From the NCBI GenBank assembly GCA_003165615.1, contig PLWR01000278.1, forward strand, positions 1 through 9,681: DNA of 9,681 nt. Reading direction: 5' to 3'. Shown piece after piece: positions 5,756 to 9,681 of the stretch. Each line of letters begins with the position of its first letter. Positions within the stretch are counted from its first letter, which is position 1. The translations under genes were made by a program, and so were the position numbers. The DNA comes from Acidobacteriota bacterium (GTDB lineage Bacteria; Acidobacteriota; Terriglobia; UBA7540). The notes below the pieces were generated by a model that saw only the letters and a list, made by a program, of their open reading frames with translations, ran no database searches and had not been told where the DNA came from.

Positions 5756-7273
5756 TTACCGGTTCTTGCAAAAGTAAACCTGGATTGCCCGCAACAGCCC
5801 TGCCATCGTGGATTCCTGCGCCTCGATGGTAACGGTAAGGCCGAGTTGGCGGAGGGTTTGCGACGTGATCGGGCCAATGGAAGCGATGGCGGCGCCGCGC
5901 AGTGTTTCCGCGAGTCGATCCTCGCCCAACAATTTTGCGAAATTCGTAGCAGTGGATGAACTGGTGAACGTAATCGCATCCGGCGGCGGGGTAAGCAGGC
6001 GGGCGAGTTCGTCCGGGGAGATTTCCGGCATGACGGTCTGGTAAGCTTCCACCACTTCCACACGCGCTCCCCGCTCTTCGAGCACCCGCGGCACCACGTC
6101 ACGCGCCACCCGTGCCCGCGGAATCAGAAACGCTTTGCCTCGCAGATCGCTGCCTCCAAGCGCGGCGAGCAATCCCTCCGCCACGTACTCCGCCGGCAAC
6201 AGATCAACCTTCACGCCGGTGCGTGCGAATTCAGCCGCGGTTGCCGGGCCGATAGCGCCGATCGTCAGTCCCTTCAAGGCACGTACATCGCGACCGGACG
6301 CGGCGAGGCGTGCCAGGAAATTCCGCACCCCATTCGCCGACGTTACCAAAAGGTAGTGAAACTCTTCCAGCCGGCGGATGGCACTATCAAGCGGCTCCCA
6401 CGAGTCCGGCGGCCGGATCTCGATGGTGGGGATCTCGATGACTTCGGCGCCCAGGGCCGCCAATTCCTCGCGCCACACGCCGGCCTGTTCGCGCGCACGC
6501 GTTACGGCGATGCGTTTGCCAAACAGCGGCAGTTGTTCAAACCAGTTCAGGCGCTTTCGCAGGTTCACCACCTCACCAATGACCGTGATAGCAGGGGTCA
6601 TGACGGCGGAGGCTTTGGCGGCGATGTCCGCCAGGATTCCCGCAATCACCTTTTGCTCCGGCAAGCTGCCCCACTGAATAACGGCGGCGGGCGTGGCAGG
6701 CTCGCGTCCGTGGTTGATCAGGGCCTGGGTAATGCGCGGCAGATTTCTCACCGCCATAAAGAAAACCAGCGTGCCGGGGCAGGTCCCCAGATGCGACCAA
6801 TCAAGGCGCGAGGATTCCTTCTCGGGGTCCTCGTGCCCGGCGATGAAGGTTACGGTGGAAGTAATATCACGGTGCGTTATAGGTATACCTGCATAGGCGG
6901 GGACAGCGTGGCCTGCCGACACCCCCGGCACGACTTCAAACGCGATGCCGGCATCGGCGAGCGCCTGCGCCTCTTCACCCCCGCGCCCGAACACAAACGG
7001 GTCGCCGCCCTTCAAACGGCACACCAGCTTTCCCTCGCGGGAGCGCGCCACCAGAAGTTGGTTGATGGCGCTCTGGCGCAGGCGATTGGCTTCTCCGCGC
7101 CGGCCCACGGCGATCTTCTCAGCATCTGCCCGCGCCAGGCGCAGCAACTCTTTATTCACCAGAAAGTCGTAAACGACGCAATCGGCGCGCTCAAGAATTT
7201 GTTTTCCTTTGAGCGTCAACAGTCCCGGGTCTCCGGGTCCTGCGCCAACGAGATAGACTTTGCCGGGTGTCAT
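5756..7273 (-). CDS. cobA-hemD: Fused uroporphyrinogen-III C-methyltransferase / uroporphyrinogen-III synthase
   Basis: A bifunctional protein of 505 residues. The N-terminal half (about 1-245) is an S-adenosylmethionine-dependent uroporphyrinogen-III methyltransferase: VYLVGAGPGDPGLLT (6-20), CRLKGGDPFVFGRGGEE (85-101), VPGVSAG (115-121) and YAGIPITHR (127-135). It makes precorrin-2 for siroheme and corrinoids. The C-terminal half (about 250-505) is a HemD-like synthase closing hydroxymethylbilane to uroporphyrinogen III, with FGKRIAVTRA at 251-260 and the weakly conserved TFTSSSTATNF and ASIGPITSQTLRQLGL segments of the family. HemD is poorly conserved in general, so that half rests partly on position after hemC. 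Such fusions are known in several phyla. Start: ATG at 7273. No CysG-type dehydrogenase-ferrochelatase domain is attached, so later siroheme steps must be encoded elsewhere. Cytosolic. Confidence 0.93.
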   Translation of the reverse strand: MTPGKVYLVGAGPGDPGLLTLKGKQILERADCVVYDFLVNKELLRLARADAEKIAVGRRGEANRLRQSAINQLLVARSREGKLVCRLKGGDPFVFGRGGEEAQALADAGIAFEVVPGVSAGHAVPAYAGIPITHRDITSTVTFIAGHEDPEKESSRLDWSHLGTCPGTLVFFMAVRNLPRITQALINHGREPATPAAVIQWGSLPEQKVIAGILADIAAKASAVMTPAITVIGEVVNLRKRLNWFEQLPLFGKRIAVTRAREQAGVWREELAALGAEVIEIPTIEIRPPDSWEPLDSAIRRLEEFHYLLVTSANGVRNFLARLAASGRDVRALKGLTIGAIGPATAAEFARTGVKVDLLPAEYVAEGLLAALGGSDLRGKAFLIPRARVARDVVPRVLEERGARVEVVEAYQTVMPEISPDELARLLTPPPDAITFTSSSTATNFAKLLGEDRLAETLRGAAIASIGPITSQTLRQLGLTVTIEAQESTMAGLLRAIQVYFCKNR

Positions 7274-7307
7274 CGCACGATGTCCGTAGTGGTTGGCGGC
7301 AAAAAGA

Positions 7308-7362
7308 CGAAAATCGAAAATGGAAACTCGAGACTCGAACCGATTTTCGATTTTCGAGTTTC
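7308..7362. repeat. Inverted repeat in the hemC to cobA-hemD spacer
   Basis: CGAAAATCGAAAAT (7308-7321) is the exact inverse complement of ATTTTCGATTTTCG (7343-7356), leaving a 21-nt loop. A second, overlapping pair is GAAACTCGA (7323-7331) with TCGAGTTTC (7354-7362). The tract is built from GAAAATC and GAAACTCGA words on both arms. No U-tract follows on the minus strand, so it is not an obvious terminator. Confidence 0.8.
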
Positions 7363-7385
7363 GAATTTCGACCTTGCCGCCATGG

Positions 7386-8342
7386 TCAGTGAATCTCCTC
7401 GGTGAGGGAGTCGAGTATTTCCCTCGCGCCCTGGCGTAAAAGGTCGTCCGCCACCGCGGCGCCCAGCGCTTCCGGGTCGGCTGCCGGGCTTTTCGCCTGG
7501 GCGCGAATTACCTGGGTCCCATCGAGGTTGGCAACGAGCCCTTGCAATTGCAAATGGCCATCTTTGGCTATCGCGTGGGCGGCGATGGGCACCTGACAAC
7601 CGCCCCCCAGGCAGCGCAGCACGGCGCGCTCAGCGCGGACAGCCTGGTGTGTGGCTGGGTGATCAAGATGCGCCACGGCTTCGCGCGCGCGCGAATCGTC
7701 AGCGCGGATTTCAATGCCCAACGCCCCCTGGCCGACCGCCGGGCACATCTGGCTAATGCTGAAGTAACTTGTTATCCGCTCAGTCAGGCCCAAACGGTGC
7801 ACCCCGGCTGCGGCCAACACCAGCGCCTCGCAATCACCACGATCCAGCTTGCGCAGTCGCGTGTCCAGGTTCCCTCGCATTGCGACATAAACCAGATCGT
7901 TGCGCAAAGCGCGCAATTGCGTCTGTCGCCGCAGACTGCTGGTGGCAACCCGGGCGGCGGGTGGCAGTCTCTCAAGGGATTGGCCGTTCAGGGCGATGAA
8001 CACATCGCGCCCATCCTCTCGCTGCGGCACCGCGCCGAGTACGAGCCCGGCGGGCTGTCCGGTGGGCAAGTCCTTCAGGCTGTGTACTGCCACGTCGATT
8101 CCCCCCGCCAGCAGAGCCTCTTCAATCTCTTTGATGAAAAGGCCCTTGCTCCCCGCTTCCGCGACCGTTTGTGCCATGGAGGCGGGCAGGGTTTCGCCGG
8201 GCGCGATAGCCTGCAGCTTGTCGCCCGTCGTCTTGATGATACGGGTTTCTATTTCATAGCCCGCGGCGGCAAGCTGGTCCCGAACCCAGTGGGCCTGCCA
8301 CAGAGCGAGCTTGGAACCGCGGGAGCCGACGATCATTCGCAT
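7386..8342 (-). CDS. hemC: Porphobilinogen deaminase (hydroxymethylbilane synthase)
   Basis: This 318-residue enzyme joins four porphobilinogen units into hydroxymethylbilane in the cytosol. Seen: GSRGSKLALWQA at the start, VAVHSLKDLPT (85-94) with the catalytic aspartate D91, ATSSLRRQ (133-140) and RGNLDTRL (156-163) with substrate-binding arginines, and GGGCQVPIA (246-254) whose cysteine C249 should carry the dipyrromethane cofactor. All key residues are present. The loop between TTGDK and SKGLF is about 12 residues longer than in the E. coli enzyme. Start: ATG at 8342, with a second in-frame ATG two codons on; neither has a clear ribosome site. It follows hemA by 106 nt and precedes cobA-hemD by 112 nt, and both gaps contain short-word inverted repeats. 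Confidence 0.96.
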   Translation of the reverse strand: MRMIVGSRGSKLALWQAHWVRDQLAAAGYEIETRIIKTTGDKLQAIAPGETLPASMAQTVAEAGSKGLFIKEIEEALLAGGIDVAVHSLKDLPTGQPAGLVLGAVPQREDGRDVFIALNGQSLERLPPAARVATSSLRRQTQLRALRNDLVYVAMRGNLDTRLRKLDRGDCEALVLAAAGVHRLGLTERITSYFSISQMCPAVGQGALGIEIRADDSRAREAVAHLDHPATHQAVRAERAVLRCLGGGCQVPIAAHAIAKDGHLQLQGLVANLDGTQVIRAQAKSPAADPEALGAAVADDLLRQGAREILDSLTEEIH

Positions 8343-8381
8343 AGGATGTTCGTTGCGCGCAGATTGAAAAGCGTGAAGCTT

Positions 8382-8424
8382 AAAGGGTAAAGGTTAAATG
8401 CGGGGGTTTTATCCTTTATACTTT
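8382..8424. repeat. Inverted repeat in the hemA-hemC spacer
   Basis: AAAGGGTAAAGGTTAAA (8382-8398) and TTTATCCTTTATACTTT (8408-8424) are inverse complements at 14 of 17 positions around a short G-rich loop. Each arm is itself built from repeated AAAGG/TAAA words. Neither strand carries a clean U-tract right after the stem. Confidence 0.65.
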
Positions 8425-8448
8425 GATTTTCTTTCGTCACTTTCTTTC

Positions 8449-9681
8449 TCAATTCCCCAATCCAAAAATCTTGTGGATCAACCGTACCAAAGCTGCGTTT
8501 TCAGGTTCGCCTGCTCCACTCTTAAGTTCGGTAATGGGTCCGTGGAGAATTTTGTTCATGATGCCCCGCGTTAGTGCGTCCACAAGCTGGCGCTGCTCCG
8601 GAGTCATATTTGCCAGCCGCCCCTGATAGCGTTCCATTTCCCCCGCGCGGATTTGGTTCAGGCGGTCCTCCAGCGCGACGATGGTCGGCACCACCTCCCG
8701 CGACGCCAGGCGCTTCAGCGTCTTCTGGACTTCCTCTTGAATGATTTCCTCAGCCCAAACGGCTTCCCGCTCGCGTTGCTTCTTGTTGGCCTCGACGACG
8801 TGCCCAAGGTCGTCGATATCATATACAAAGACATTATCCAGCTCATTGACAGCCGGATCAACGTCGCGGGGCACGGCGATATCCACGAAGAAAATGGGCC
8901 GGTTCTTGCGCGCGCTCAGGAGCTTTTCCACCTGGTGTTTGTTGATGATGGCCTGCGGCGAACCGGTGGAGCTGATGACGATGTCCGCCTGGCTCAGGTA
9001 TTCGAAGAGTTGTTCGAAGGGCACCGGCGTGCCGTGAAATGCCGCTGCCAGCTCTGCCGCCCGTTCATAAGTGCGATTGCTTACCAGTATCTTACTGGCG
9101 CCGCTGCTCAGCAGATGTTTGGCCGCCAGTTCGCTCATTTTGCCGGCGCCCACGACGAATATCGTTTTATCCTGGAGGCCGCCAAAGATTTTCTTTGCCA
9201 GTTCCACGGCCGCGTAAGAGACGGACACCGCCGCCGATCCCAGAGCCGTTTCCCGCCGCACGCGCTTCGCCACCGCCAACGCCTGGTTCACCACGTCATT
9301 CAAGGTGCTGCTCATCCCACCCGCAGTGCGCGCCGTAGCGTAAGCCTGCTTTATCTGTCCCAGAATCTGTGGCTCACCAAGAATCATGGAGTCAAGGCTT
9401 GATGCCACACGGAACAGGTGCTTGACCACGTCCTGCTGCCGGAGACGGTAGAAGAAATGCGCGAAGGGGTCCAGGTCACAGTGGTGATGGTCTGCCAGGA
9501 AACGGCGGATGATGGATTCCGCATCCACTTCATCCTCGGCAGAGGTTGTGACTTCCACACGGTTGCAGGTGGAAAGAATCATACCCTCGCGGATACCCTC
9601 GCGATGCACGAGATCGGACACGGCTTCAGCGAGCTGCTCGGCCGGGATGTTCATCCTCTCCCGGACTTCCACCGGCGCCGT
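8449..9681 (-). CDS. hemA: Glutamyl-tRNA reductase, partial (5' end outside window)
   Basis: NADPH-dependent enzyme making glutamate-1-semialdehyde from glutamyl-tRNA, the first committed step of C5-pathway tetrapyrrole synthesis. About 410 residues are visible, and the frame is open through 9681. The first residues, TAPVEVRERM, match the family's HKTAPVEVRE motif, so roughly a dozen N-terminal residues are missing and no start codon should be placed here. Seen: STCNRVEV with the catalytic cysteine, SLDSMILGEPQILGQIKQAY, the NADPH-binding loop VVGAGKMSELAAKHL, SNRTYERA, DIVISSTGSP, FFVDIAVPRDVDP, and the alpha-helical C-terminal dimerisation region ending in KIFGLGN. The first gene of the cluster inside the window; presence of the C5 pathway argues against an alphaproteobacterial ALA-synthase type organism. 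Confidence 0.95.
   Translation of the reverse strand, partial: TAPVEVRERMNIPAEQLAEAVSDLVHREGIREGMILSTCNRVEVTTSAEDEVDAESIIRRFLADHHHCDLDPFAHFFYRLRQQDVVKHLFRVASSLDSMILGEPQILGQIKQAYATARTAGGMSSTLNDVVNQALAVAKRVRRETALGSAAVSVSYAAVELAKKIFGGLQDKTIFVVGAGKMSELAAKHLLSSGASKILVSNRTYERAAELAAAFHGTPVPFEQLFEYLSQADIVISSTGSPQAIINKHQVEKLLSARKNRPIFFVDIAVPRDVDPAVNELDNVFVYDIDDLGHVVEANKKQREREAVWAEEIIQEEVQKTLKRLASREVVPTIVALEDRLNQIRAGEMERYQGRLANMTPEQRQLVDALTRGIMNKILHGPITELKSGAGEPENAALVRLIHKIFGLGN

Noticed and set aside
6356..7405. Long plus-strand open frame of 349 codons
   Set aside because: It is antisense to cobA-hemD, whose protein motifs are unambiguous; the frame reflects codon bias of the real gene.
7542..8390. 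Plus-strand open frame of 282 codons
   Set aside because: Antisense to hemC, with no recognisable domain and no independent start signals.

Overview
The window is a compact bacterial chromosome segment with moderately high GC by eye. It reads as housekeeping DNA rather than a mobile or defence island. Eight genes are supported; seven lie on the minus strand and one, a LytTR response regulator, on the plus strand. The hemA-hemC-cobA/hemD order, a fused uroporphyrinogen-III methyltransferase/synthase, a small secreted protein of no recognised family and a LytTR regulator would fit an Acidobacteriota-like organism. That assignment is inference from gene style only; no rRNA or marker is present.

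Layout from right to left, in the direction of minus-strand transcription: hemA (glutamyl-tRNA reductase, 5' end cut by the window edge), hemC (porphobilinogen deaminase) and a fused cobA-hemD form a tetrapyrrole cluster at 5756-9681. It covers glutamyl-tRNA to glutamate semialdehyde, porphobilinogen to hydroxymethylbilane, and then uroporphyrinogen III and its methylation towards siroheme or corrinoids. The cluster converges with the LytTR regulator (4964-5737), which is divergent from a Nudix hydrolase of ADP-ribose pyrophosphatase type. Next come a cold-shock protein with a long leader and a clear terminator, a secreted protein of unknown function, and pabB and pabC, which together with an unseen PabA would make 4-aminobenzoate for folate. 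The left 585 bases hold no convincing gene but several palindromic and direct repeats.

The most interesting signals are non-coding. (1) The leader of the cold-shock gene holds a textbook intrinsic terminator hairpin with a U-tract between the best promoter candidate and the GTG start, which could be an attenuator or the terminator of the upstream Nudix gene. (2) Three spacers of the hem and pab clusters each contain a different family of short repeated words arranged as inverted repeats; one of them supplies the last codons and stop of pabB. (3) A 120-bp nested palindrome and a separate hairpin built from 54-bp-period direct repeats lie downstream of pabC. I see no convincing undescribed multi-gene system here.
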